Source: Halichondria panicea (Eukaryota > Porifera > Demospongiae > Suberitida > Halichondriidae). From it: a DNA stretch of 64,000 nucleotides. The notes beneath the pieces are model-generated. The model made no database searches. It was not told the DNA's origin and saw only the letters and a list, made by a program, of their open reading frames with translations. The translations under genes and the position numbers were made by a program. Of this stretch, positions 37,202-48,439 are shown piece after piece (within the stretch, counting starts at the first letter, position 1; each line of letters begins with the position of its first letter). Location of the stretch: assembly GCF_963675165.1 (NCBI RefSeq), contig NC_087390.1:2370001-2434000 (forward strand), in the 5' to 3' direction.

Positions 37202-37768
37202 TCAAGGAAACAACTGTCGACATCGCTTTCTTTCACCACTAGCTCTAGCTCTGTTGACATGTTCAGCCATGGCTAGCTGGTTAGTGCTGCTCAGAATTCG
37301 ACTCTGGGGTCGCTTCTCATGCTGCTTGGCCTTGGCCACCCTGGGTACAGGTGTACATATTACATAAACACTGGCAGTAGGAGTGGACAACTGTCGACAT
37401 TGCTTTGTTTCATCAATAGCTCTAGCTCTGTGTTCAACCATGACCAGCTGGTTAGATCTAGTCATAGTGTTGCTCCTGAGGGGAATTCGACTCTGGGGTC
37501 GCTTCTCATGCTGCTTGGCCTTGGCTGCCTTGGGTGTTCCTGTACATATTACATCAACACTGGCAGTAGGATCTAGGAGTTGAAAACTGTTGAAATAGCT
37601 TTCTCTTGGCTCTGTGTTCAACCATGACTAGCTGCTCCTGAGGGGAATTCGACTCTGGGGTCGCTTCTCATGCTGCTTGGCCTTGGCTGCCTTGGGTGTT
37701 ACATCAACACTGGCAGTAGGAGTTGAAAACTGTTGAAATAGCTTTCTCTTGGCACTGTCACGTTCAGC
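37202..37768 (-). CDS. Tandem-repeated basic open frames of unknown function within the 2-kb element
   Basis: On the minus strand about 3.3 copies of a 145-195-bp unit encode KAAKAKQHEKRPQSRI preceded by STPTASVDV. The first copy starts at 37768 (MAERDSAKRKLFQQF) and closes after 47 codons; the next copies run into a 139-codon frame (37621-37202). The unit looks like a duplicated N-terminal exon of an element protein. Not recognised as any known family; Lys/Arg-rich, possibly nuclear or nucleic-acid binding. Confidence 0.4.
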
Positions 37769-38040
37769 CATAGTTAGCTAGCTAGGATCAGGATTATGGT
37801 TTTAGATCCAGTTATTTTACTGCCGAGTCAGCATTATTTGTGCTAAGTCAGCAAAAACGAAAAGCAATTTGGCCTGGAATGTCATTAAAAGGTCATAATT
37901 AGTGAAAGTTCAAGTGATGTCAGACCTCCTCTGGTTCTACCATACCGTAGATGGTTCTACTGTCGTACATGTACTAGTACCAGGATCTAGGAGTGCATTC
38001 CTGGTACTACGTACATGTATATGTAGCTAGGCCGGTAGAC

Positions 38041-38048
38041 TATAAAAG
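38041..38048 (+). promoter_or_regulatory. TATA box of TRAF-C
   Basis: TATAAAAG, 60 bp before the start codon, followed by a leader shared with TRAF-B (ATCATGAGTCTAAAATCT). Confidence 0.6.
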
Positions 38049-38100
38049 TACTGAGCTTAAATCATGAGTCTAAAATCTAAGTTTATCGTAGTCAAAGTCA

Positions 38101-41041
38101 ATGAGTTCGAGTACACTATCGTGTGTAAGCTGTAAAGAGTATGTGTTCCACGATCCATACCAGTGTGACTGTGGAGATAGACTGTGTGGCAAGTGCTACA
38201 CCTCCTATGTTGAAAGGTACGTATATAAATAAGGCTGCATTATTACTTATTAAAGCATTTCATGGTGAGTTGGAGTAGATAATTATACTGTCATTGTCAC
38301 CAACTTATTATTATAGAGGCCAGAAAAAGTTCATCTGTTTGTCCTGCGGTGAAGAGAACATTGTGGCCAACTGTTTCCGAGACAAGGCAGTGGAGTACGA
38401 GCTTCGGAACACCACCCTCAAGTGCCTGAACCAGTCCTGTCCCTGGGAGGGGGAGAGCAGGTTCTATCAGGTAAACACAGTGCATGCGATGAGCCTAATA
38501 CTATTGTAGTTGGTTAGCTCCTTGACTAGACCTTAATTATTATGCCGAGACTGAGCTGACATATTCTTGATCCTATGCAGTGGCATAGGAAGTGGGGTGG
38601 CTCCAGGGGCTGGAGCCCCCCTTGTTGGAGAGCAATGTTTAGCTTGAACTGTTGAGTTAGCTTAGCTATAGCAAGCTAGCTGCAGCCAGGTAGCTATTAA
38701 ACTGTAAATTACGTGATTATTTCAATTATGGGCTATGTTTCGAAAGTCTAAAGTGCAAAGTGATAGATCTACCACAGAGATGATGATTGATCTATGAGCC
38801 TAGTCTCGAATTCCAGCCTCTTTCAGTCTTTGCAAGAATACGAAGCTGGGGAGAGCGTGGCCAGACTACTATGAGCCCCCCTTCCAAAAAATCTTCCTAC
38901 GCCACTGCTATGTAAACCTGAGAACCAGCATTTACATGCATAGATACAAGTACAACGCGTGTACCCGGAATCAGTGGCTTCCAGTGGTATTCATGGATTT
39001 CCTGAACTTTAATACTAGGGTATTTTGACAACAGTACCAGGTAGTTGTAATAGCTCCTTCCTCTATGAATAGCTATAGTTTACTGATCCTGATCTTTTGT
39101 CTAGCATTAATATTTGTAGGCTCTGTGTTGTCTGTTGATGATATTAGTGGCCAAAATATTTGAGTCTGTGTCGGTGTTGTCTCACGCCAGTTTGTTGTTC
39201 ACATGTGTCTATTGTCTGTGTTTCTGCAGGAGCATAAGAAGTCCTGCAAGTTTGGATCAGTACAATGCACCAACTCAATATACGGCTGTAAAGAAGAACT
39301 AATTAGGAGTCAATTACAGGACCACCTCAACAATAAATGCAACTTCAACCCGATCACTTGTCGATGGTGTGGACAACGCACCCTCAATGAAGATGTAAGT
39401 TATTCACTGTGCTTCATTAATCTCAAAGATATAATGCTATAGCCGTTTAGAACTCCAAACTAATCATCACGATTCCCAAACACACAGGTTCACATTCAGA
39501 AAGAGTGTGAGATGGCACTAGACTACTGCCCCAATGGATGTGGGGAAAGGTTACCTAGGAGAGAGGTCAGTTATAATGTCAGAGGTTAATTCTTGTGATG
39601 TGGTCAGAAATTCATTGCCTTTGTTAGTACATTTTCAAGAATGTCATTTCCTGTTTTAGTGCCAGAACACCCCATGAATAAATTGTTTAGTTGATGACCT
39701 TTACTCACTCCCCCACAGATGGTAAAGCATACTAAAACAGTATGCACTCACCAAGTAAGGGAATGCGACTACAAGGACTTGGGGTGCACTTACAAGGTAT
39801 GTTTACACACATTAATTACCTGAGGCGTGTGAGCGTCGTTTGGTTTGTTTTTACCCGAGGCCATGCCACAGCCAGCGGGTACAGTAGTCGTCTGATTTGT
39901 TTGTCGGTTTGTGACACATGAGTCTGCTTACCTAGATTCCATAGCGCAGCATGGATAGTTTTAACAATGACAGATTTCAATGTTAAAGCTTTGTCGTTGT
40001 GTATAAAAGCGAGCAAAAAGTTAAGAAGCCTGAGCTTGCACGTTGCCTAGCTCTACACGCGACCTTTATTCGAGGTAGATCTAAATATTTGCAGCTGAAG
40101 TGATCCTTTACCAGTCTCTCTATTAAAAGTAGAATTGTAGGTTATTGCTTCTTTACTATTGTGTAACTGAACACTCCTCTGGTTTTTATAAACCTATTTA
40201 TTTATGTCAACAGCTGATGGTTAGCAATTACGTGCTCGTAAATGATGTCATTGCTTAGTTACAAATTAACGCTCTTATTGGTCTGCAGGGTACCATCAAG
40301 GACCTAACGAAACATGCAAAAGAGTACCCCGCATATCACAATCAACTACTGAAAATGGCCAACAAAGAAATGAAGCAATCTCTTGAGCACCAAATTGCCT
40401 TAATAGATACCAAAACAGACGATTTGAAATCTGAAATTAGCAAAATTCGGTCTGAGGTGCAGTCACGACTGCAACCAGTAACAGATGCTGTGGTCAAAGC
40501 TGAGTCAGCAATTATCCAACTACAAGATGGACTCAGTGAGGTATCTCTGCTATTACAAACACTTCAAGCAGCCAGTTACGATGGAACATTCATTTGGAAG
40601 ATCCCCGAAGTCACTAGGAGAAGACAAGAAGCTAGAACTGGGAAAACTGTATCTCTGTATTCTGCTCCATTCTATACAAGTCGCCATGGATACAAGCTCT
40701 GCCTGAGACTCTACATGAATGGCGATGGTTCTGGGAAGGGCACTCACTTGTCGTTCTTTATTACCCTAATGCGAGGAGAGTACGATGCCCTCCTCCCCTG
40801 GCCGTTCAGACAGGCAGTCACTCTGACCTTGGTGGACCAGAATAAGCAGCGAGACATTGTCCAGTCGTTCCGTCCTGAACCAACGTCCTCATCATTCCAG
40901 AGACCACGCAATGAGATGAATGTTGCCTCAGGCTGTCCCACATTTGCTCTCGTCTCTGTCCTTGACAACGTCTCCTACGTCAAGGACGATACCTTGTTCC
41001 TTAAATGCAAGGTTAACACCACTGGACTGACCAATGAATGA
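38101..41041 (+). CDS. TRAF-like RING/zinc-finger/MATH protein, copy C (447 aa)
   Basis: Six exons: 38101-38216, 38317-38470, 39230-39394, 39488-39565, 39719-39796, 40289-41041. Two extra codons at the N-terminus (MSSSTLSCVSC) otherwise leave the usual layout: RING with Asp in place of the fourth ligand His, five zinc fingers with all expected ligands, coiled coil, MATH domain ending KCKVNTTGLTNE. Closest to copy A in the C-terminal exon. Intron 2 contains a 330-bp MITE (38578-38907). The start ATG is the only one in frame after the TATA box. Predicted TRAF-type signalling adaptor and E3 ligase. Confidence 0.92.
38578..38907. mobile_element. CAGTGGCGTAGGAAG-type MITE in TRAF-C intron 2
   Basis: 330 bp, ends CAGTGGCATAGGAAG and complement, flanked by CTATG on both sides. 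Next to each end is a GC-rich GGGGCTGGAGCCCCCC palindrome or its remnant. Second copy at 42284-42440. Confidence 0.8.
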
Positions 41042-41625
41042 CAAAAGTCTCGGAGTACTTGACACCATCATTATTTTGTGTGCTGAGTACTCCTTTTCAT
41101 GTCTATACTCAAACTTATATGCAATATTTATAATGTTCATTATTTATTCTCAAAACACTGCTTTATTTATTTACGCAATGTTCACTATAATTATTTTATT
41201 CATTACTGTTAAATGTTCGTGCTGAATTTAAACGAGTAAAGGAGATTCCTACGTACTGCAACACTTTAACAGTACTAGTAATACTTAGGCCCTGATACAT
41301 TATGCTCGGAATAATTTTAGCATCATAGCCTTCATAGGTGTCTAAAGAATAATTAGCATCAACGTCCCCCCTTTTGGTAAAGATCATTTTTGCATTATAT
41401 AATGTTTTCATTAGCAAAAAATGCTGAAGGTGAATTATGGATTCAGTTCAGTGAGTCAGCAAGATAACACTGAGAATCATGATTGAATTTATATTAATTA
41501 AGTCGTAGTTGCATGTGTGCTGTGGTTTATGTTTACGTCAGAATTTTTTGAGAATAATTGGATTTTTTATGAGCATATTAGGCACATTTTTCAAGAATTA
41601 ATAATGCGTGAAAAAAAAATAATTT

Positions 41626-41972
41626 GTGACAGGCTCTGGGAAAAAGGCCATATTGGAGCAGGCTACAATTGTTGAGATTTAAATACCAGATGATAGAGCA
41701 AAGAATTGCCTATGCATTGATATGCTTAGTTTGCACATACCTCTTTTCATGCCTGAGTTATGCGCGTTGGAAACTCAAAGTTCTGAAATAGCGGTATTGA
41801 GAAACACCCACTTAATCAGAGCATCAGATTTTATAGAGAGGTAGTAGAAAGACTGTAGATAACTATAAGCTAAGAAAAATGATTATGAGATTATACACCG
41901 CAGTCCATAAATCTGGCCATTGCTCAATACCAATATCTGCTCCAATATGGCCTTTTTCCCAGAGCCTGTCAC
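41626..41972. mobile_element. 347-bp inverted-repeat element
   Basis: 35-bp arms pair perfectly (TGTGACAGGCTCTGGGAAAA ... and complement). The interior is AT-rich and non-coding; the target duplication is unclear. Confidence 0.75.
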
Positions 41973-41989
41973 ATTTATCAGGGCCTAAC

Positions 41990-42780
41990 TTGGAACACTG
42001 GGAAACAGTATAGGCACAATGCAAGAACCGATGGGGAACAGTATATATAGAAACAGTACAATAATGGAACAGAGAGAACACTGGGAACACTATATAGGAA
42101 CCGTATAGGACTGAACGCTATAGGAACTGTAGGACTGAACACTATATAGCTGGGAACCGTATAGCAACAGTAGGAACAGAGGGAACAATTGGACCATGGA
42201 AACAGCAGGAACTGTATCAACACTACGAATTGTAGCTAGGAACAGGGAGAACCTTATAGGAAGAGGGAACACTATACATATAGCAGTGGCGTAGGAAGGG
42301 GAGGCTCCAGGGGCTGGAGCCCCCCGCCCCATCTTTCTAGGCTTTAAGTAGATCAAGCTGCACTATGTAGATAATCAGACTTTTTTGTCCATTCAAAAAA
42401 CTAGAGCCCCCCCATTGAAAAATTGTTTCCTACGCCACTGTATAAGGAACCGTAGGACTGACCATGTAGGAACAGTAGGAACAGAGGAAACACTGGGGTC
42501 ACTATAGGAACTGTATAGCCTTATAGGACTGAACACTATAATTATAGCTATATATAGGAACCGTAGGAACAATAGGAACATGCAGAAGGAACAATAAGAA
42601 CACAAGGAACAGATTAGTCGAGGGATTAGTATAGGAATAGATACTATAAGGAACAGTGTTACACTATATAGGAACAGAGGGAACACTGTATATACGTATA
42701 TAGGCAGAGGAAACAGTATACGAACAAAGAAAACAGTATAGGAACAGAGGGAACAGTAGAACCAAGCAGCAGTGGCCAAA
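41990..42780. repeat. Degenerate minisatellite (GGAACAGTATAGGAACAG-like units)
   Basis: Dozens of irregular 10-22-bp units built on GGAAC(A/C)GTATAGGAAC and AGAGGGAACACTAT. Interrupted at 42284-42440 by a MITE. Minus-strand open frames across it (rich in Tyr, Leu, Phe, Pro) are by-products of the repeat. Confidence 0.85.
42284..42440. mobile_element. CAGTGGCGTAGGAAG-type MITE inside the minisatellite
   Basis: 157 bp; ends CAGTGGCGTAGGAAG and CTACGCCACTG; same GGGGCTGGAGCCCCCC motif as the copy in TRAF-C intron 2. Confidence 0.85.
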
Positions 42781-43559
42781 GACTTGGGACCACTGGATGC
42801 CTAATGGAGGTCAGTATAGAAGTGTATCTTACTTAGAGTTCCCCCTGTAGATCTCGACTGCATTGAGAGCCGATCCTGAGAACTGTTTCACTCGAGTGCT
42901 GGAGCGACCATGCACTCTCACACAGATGCTGATGACAGGAGACGGTTTTGGGATAGCAGCTAGGCAGATTGACATAGGCAGGATCAAAGGAAATATGCAT
43001 ATAAATAATTATTAGTAGCCACACATGCACATAATTAATAAACTGTAGGAGGAGATTGAGCATCTTACTATGTATAATTATAGTTTCAATAATTTATGGT
43101 ATAGCATTGCGGAATCAATAAATATCGTCTAACTATGTTTCCTTGTTTGTAATGTGCTCTGCATACATGTGAGGCCGTTTGATCTAATAACTGTACAATG
43201 AATACAGCACTTACAACAGTTTACCCCTATATATATTATGGCAATGTTTCACTTTGTACATAATTCTATAGCATGACGATATCCATGCAGTTTAAGGAGT
43301 TTGCTGTATATTGCAGCTATACATGCATGTATATAGCTGGTTTGATAATACAATATTCCATAATACACACTCTCTCCAACTCTCCCCCACTCCCCATTGT
43401 CCCCGACATAATTATTATGCTTTCCATTTTCTTGTTTCCTCAATAGGTATACCACTCCTCTCTCTCTGCTCTTAGCAACAGTAGCAATATAGCTATAGCT
43501 GCTACTGCTACGTTACTCTTCAGTTGTTAGCTTTACTTGTTTGGAGACTCAGTTGTTTG

Positions 43560-44610
43560 AGGGAGTTACTTAGGAGAGAGGCTGTACTGCACATTCACTT
43601 GAAAGCACTGATAGCTATATCCTTTACTAAAGGATATAGCTATCAGTGCTTTCCTTACCTTGATTAATGTAGACTGCTAGACTATCAGTGCTTTAGCCAA
43701 GTTTGCCGTGGTATGGTATCTATGAGACAACAGTCACAGTTAGTAGTCGGGTGTGTTACACACCTCAATGAAGACGTAAGTTGCGCTTCTTTACTCTCTT
43801 AATAAAATGTTTAGCTACTCTCAAAGAGAAACACTCACTTATTACATCTGTACCATTATAGAGTCACTAGATAATAATGATTCCCAAACACATATAGATT
43901 CATTTTCATAAGGAATACACTCAATGGATCATATGGGAGAGGTATCCTGAGGTGTAATGAAACACTCTTTTTACATAGATATGCTTGGTTTGTTAATTCT
44001 CTTCACCCACTCCCTCACAGATGCTCAGAACAGTGTAGCTACTCACAAGGGAATGCTACTATACAAAGACAAGGGATGCACTTGCAAGGTGTTAATTATT
44101 CACATACTCCGCATAGGCGAAGGAAGCAGTACGATATAAGTACGGCTACTGAATGCCATTGCCATACCAACTTAAGGGGATCCAGAGCCGCAACTTGTAT
44201 ACAATAATGATTTCATAGTGACGCAGTTGAGATAATTATTATTACTAGGTTAAGTCAGCGTGCCATTTTTTTTAGAAGCCATGATGATTACACGTGTCCG
44301 TGGGTGTGGCCATCTGCATCACATAATCGGCGTGGCTCAAACTTTTTTCTGGTCGCTTTGCAACCTGTCTTTTTAATCTACTACCTAATCTAAAGTTCCT
44401 TCCTACACCAATGCTTCGTAATACTCTGGCCGCAGGGCACCATCAAGGACCTAACGAAGCATGCGAAGGAATACCTTGCTAATCACAGCCAACTGCTGAA
44501 AATGGCTAATAGAAAAATTAAGCAAACTCTGCAGCATCAATTTGCCTTAATAGACAACAAAACAGACAATCTGAAGTCTGAAATTAACAAAATTCGATCT
44601 GAGGTGATTG
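43560..44610 (+). pseudogene. Eroded TRAF copy (exons 3-6 remnants)
   Basis: Remnants in order: end of exon 4 (43563-43581), end of exon 3 with its GTAAGT donor (43752-43775), exon 4 (43897-43955, many changes), exon 5 (44022-44088, frame lost) and the first 168 bp of exon 6 (44437-44604), still open and reading GTIKDLTKHAKEYLANHSQL through the coiled-coil start. Then similarity stops; there is no MATH domain. No RING exon seen upstream. A perfect 25-bp hairpin with 3-base loop (43601-43653) interrupts it. Confidence 0.75.
43601..43653. repeat. Perfect 25-bp hairpin with 3-base loop
   Basis: Arms GAAAGCACTGATAGCTATAT plus CCTTT on each side around ACT. A third partial copy (CTATCAGTGCTTT) follows at 43682-43694. 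Confidence 0.85.
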
Positions 44611-46860
44611 CAATTAATATGGTATCACATGACTGCATTCTAGAGCGGACAGGGAGTAGTACACGTAGCTATTATTAAAATGTGCATTAGCATATTTATA
44701 CCTCTGGCATTGCGCATGCATACCCTGAGGCGGCATAAAATCAGTCAGCTATTGCACACCATAATTATTATTACCATCCCTCATAATGTTCAGTATGCAT
44801 TTATAATTATTTTCTGCATCAGGGACTTGGTATATATAATACTTTCTACAGACTAAGAGGCCTCAAAGGTTATCTTCATTGAGGACAGCAGGGATGCTAT
44901 GAAATACGCAATCATACGATATCGACCCCAGAGTGACAATAAGTGGGTGCGCTAAATCTCTTTAGGGGACACAAACTATACACGCACTAAAGACTGTAAT
45001 CAAAGATTGCACAATAGTAGTATCCATTTCATCAGCTCAGGTAAAGCACTAGTGTGTGTCAGTTAATGAAGCAGGTGGGCGGTTGCTCGATCTGTTGGAC
45101 CTTTCTCACTATTCAAATGAGAACTGCCAATAAGTATGCACTCACTCAGAAAGTTGGGGGCATGATCGACCGTGTTGTTAGGTAGACTGATCCTGGTTGA
45201 GGGGGTAGGTGTGTTGGTCCGTATAGGGGTCATTATAATTATTTGACTGATCGTGGGGGGAAAGGTAGACAAAGAAAACATAGGTGATGAACGATAGCGG
45301 GATAGTAGCACTATGATAGAGGGCATATGCATGTTGTTATCATAACTGAATTGTTGTGCCAATAATATGGTTGAATGTATTAATCTAATCTTGAACTGCC
45401 GCACGCTGCTCGGTGCACGAACTCAACACTTTTAGTCATACGAGCTCTCAGAAAGTGTTTCCTTATCAACCAGCACTATACCAGTAGTGTACAGTATACT
45501 TAATGGTATCTCTATACAGCTACTGGTATCCATTATGTAATTATAGCTTAAACAAAAATTTAAAATCGTCAATGCGTGTGCAATCTTCACCACTTTTGCA
45601 GGCAATGTGGCATTCTTCAGAAGTTGGATTCCCCGCAATCCCCAGCAGAAGGCCAACAATAAAGAGTGGGATGATAAATGCACTGCCACAAAGATAAACT
45701 CAGTTTCTTTAGACCCGTGGCAGTGATAGCATGATTGTCACACACAGATGTATACCTTGTGCAGGAGAACACAGTTAATAGAGCAAAATTCGACCATTGC
45801 AGGGTAGTGCCAAATCCTCTATAAATTCACACAGCGGACCATTTTGTAGGTAGAAATAAATAATCAAATACAGTGTATTGTTGACGTGAATAGTGAGGTC
45901 AGCCACAGACAATTATATGAAAAGCCTCAGTAGTTTTCTTGCAAATAAACAGCAACCTGATTGGTTGCTGCCTGCTGTGGAGACACTATATATAGTAAGC
46001 TAGCGGACACAAAGACCACTCTAACCTCTGACCTTTCCTCTCTAAGACCTGTCCAGCAAGTCCCCTGACTGTAGAGGTACAGTACCGTTTAGCGGGTGAT
46101 TTTTCAAGTCTACATGTATTAGTTTTGCAGATTTTATCCAAGCTGTAAAAACGAAAAGATTATTGTGAAACCCAAAAAATAGTCGATAATACACGTGAAA
46201 ACCCACAGTGTACAAACAGTCATGCAGAAAACACACGCCTCCCTATAGCCAATTATTCTCTCACCTATCTTTTAGGTAAGAAGTACAGAGAGTGAGTAGA
46301 AACTATACATGCAGCCACTAGAGGACCCATCTTGGAGCTGTATAGTTTGGATTAAGCATTGAAGCGTATCACAATACCATACGTATCACAATCCTATAAT
46401 GAAGTCCTCACAAACATTTGCAATGTGAAAAATTGCTAGGATTGGCCGAGAGAAACAGCATGGAAACAAGAAATTCGGCGAGAGTATAACTCCAATTAAT
46501 CCATTCACAATAATTTTTATTATTAACCATTATTTGGTGGCAATCCTAGCACTTTGCTGGTACAGTGATGTTCTAGAGTGTATAGCTACATGCATTTTGG
46601 GGGACAATTTGTGGGACATGATTTTATTATAGACCATGCACAAGGTGTTTGAGTTTTGTCTTTTGAACGTTTATGATAATAAAATTATATATACAAAGTG
46701 AAACAGAGACAAGGCTATAAATGAACTATCTGCATGTCCAGCTAGTTTTCAGATGTAGTCTTTCTCTGCAATATTTGAACAGGCAAAATAATTATTATAG
46801 CTGAATACATTGCAAACGCACTGCCAATCCGCAGACAGATCCATCAAACATTTTTCCTGT
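44611..46860. other. Gene-free stretch
   Basis: No exon or RNA gene recognised. The minus-strand open frames at 45063-45404 and 45432-45689 have no recognisable motifs. A one-ended TACCGTTTAGCGGGTGA MITE remnant starts at 46083. Confidence 0.5.
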
Positions 46861-46866
46861 AGAGTA

Positions 46867-47300
46867 GTCAAAGCATACTAAAACAGTAGGCACTCACCAA
46901 GTAAGAGAATGTGACTACAAAGACTTGGAGTGCAAATATATATACAAGGGGGGTAGACTCTACGTTTACAGGTATAATACTGAATAATTAATGTACTCGT
47001 ATATTTATATTCATTATATTCGCCTGCATTGTAGGGTGCCATCAAGGACCTAACGAAGCATGCAAAGGACTACACTCAGTTTGCAATAATTACAACCATG
47101 CAACTATTATACCAGGCTGAAAATTACCAATAAAATATATTCTGGAGCGTCAAATTGCAAAATGTTTTGAAGTTGGAATTTGTTCTGAGTTACATTCACA
47201 ACTACAAAAAACAAATGCTATAGTGGACGAAAGCACTCTCAAAGGAACTCCCTTGAAGTTTCCCTCAGGCTATAAAGAATCGAGTATACAATTCTGCTTG
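46867..47300 (+). pseudogene. Eroded TRAF copy (exons 5 and 6 start)
   Basis: Exon 5 remnant at 46867-46950 (AAGCATACTAAAACAGTAGG, CACTCACCAAGTAAGAGAAT), with the last codons replaced by TA-rich sequence. Exon 6 remnant at 47037-47300 starts GGTGCCATCAAGGACCTAAC and keeps a readable stretch to GCAAAGGAC, then decays. Confidence 0.65.
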
Positions 47301-47931
47301 AACTCAGTAAGAAACAAATGTCACTATTGTTGTATCTGTATATAGCTATATTTCTACTGTTTCACTTACGAGTGTTGGGGAGTGATTCCTCTCCACCCAC
47401 CCACACATTTTGCATCAGATGTGTTTGGAAAGTAATGTGACTTCCTGTCAATGTGTGATCAATTGCTAATAACATAATTGCTGCCTCGAGCATGCAAGCG
47501 GTGAATCTAGGCGCTTTGATTGATCAGTTACCATGCAAACAAGAAGTGAGGTTACTTTCTGAATACATCTGATGCAGGTATAATGCTTCGTTTGATACTC
47601 CTTCATGGACTCTTGCATGTACTCATTGCGTTGCAATGGTATTCTTATTGCAGCTAGCTGGGTCGATAACACAATCTAAGGCCATGCAATAGTAGTTTCT
47701 CAGGCTCTCGACTTGGAATTTGGCAGCTTTTCAGTTACGAGTCTTATGACGTGTGATCTCTTTCAATTTAAGGGCACTAAAGAAAAAAGTTATTGTTTTT
47801 AAAAAATTGGGGGCATTTAAAATGTTATGAATACCATTAGATCACTAATTTATCATTGCCTCATTTCCACTTTCTATTTTAAGAATAGTGCCAACAATGC
47901 ATAGCCAAGTTTACAACCAGCTTATCTGGCC

Positions 47932-48260
47932 TTAGACTGGCGGCGACAGCCCCTCGTGTACCGCGAGGGACTGGCAAACTGTCTATCAGTCACTCGTCTC
48001 AGCTGCAACGAGCATTGCAGCCTATCAGATTGCTCAACGTCATATTAGCCCTGTAATTGTAACCGCACTTACACTTCAGGGGATTCAGTGCATTCCATAG
48101 TAGCTGAATCTCATAGCAAAATTTAACCACATTATCTATAACGATATTCATGTTTAGTAGTGTCATACGATCTATTACACTTCCGCTGAGACGAGTGACT
48201 GATAGGCAGTTTGCCAGTCGCTCGCGCTACACGCTCGGGCGGCTGTCACCGCCAGTCTAA
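47932..48260. mobile_element. 329-bp inverted-repeat element just upstream of TRAF-D
   Basis: Ends TTAGACTGGCGGCGACAGCC and near complement, flanked by TCTGGCC at 47925-47931 and 48261-48267. It ends 180 bp before the TRAF-D start, a region where the TATA box found in other copies is missing. Confidence 0.85.
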
Positions 48261-48439
48261 TCTGGCCTATCTAGCTAGCTATAGCTAGCTATAAAGGTTA
48301 ATCTGTATCGAATGCTACATGAGTAGCTACATAACAAGAAGAGCTTTTACACCTCTGAGTCTCTACAACACGGACAGCTTGTAACTGATCAAGGGCTACT
48401 ATACTGCTGCTTTAATTAAAGACTTCAATGAGTAGATCC

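Larger units (their letters stand above)
35928..37933. mobile_element. 2.0-kb Mutator-like element with long inverted ends and decayed coding sequence
   Basis: Inverted ends of about 120 bp (CAGAGGAGGTCGGACATCAC ... on the left, complement on the right), flanked by GTTCTACTA (35919-35927) and GTTCTACCA (37934-37942), a 9-bp duplication with one mismatch. The interior has a nested element (36106-36871), a decayed acidic open frame (36902-37195) and a tandem-repeated basic open frame on the minus strand (37202-37768). No transposase motif was recognised, so Mutator-like rests on ends and target size. Confidence 0.8.
41042..43550. other. Gene-free stretch downstream of TRAF-C
   Basis: Holds an inverted-repeat element (41626-41972), a degenerate minisatellite (41990-42780) with a MITE inside, and a block at 42850-42910 (CCTGAGAACTGTTTCACTCG) repeated at 50885-50940 beside TRAF-D. 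No gene seen. Confidence 0.6.

Noticed and set aside
41978-42779. Minus-strand open frames rich in Tyr, Leu and Pro
   Set aside because: By-products of the degenerate minisatellite; the frame changes between overlapping candidates.
45063-45689. Two minus-strand frames of 113 and 85 codons
   Set aside because: No motifs, no repeats in paralogues, no promoter; insufficient support.
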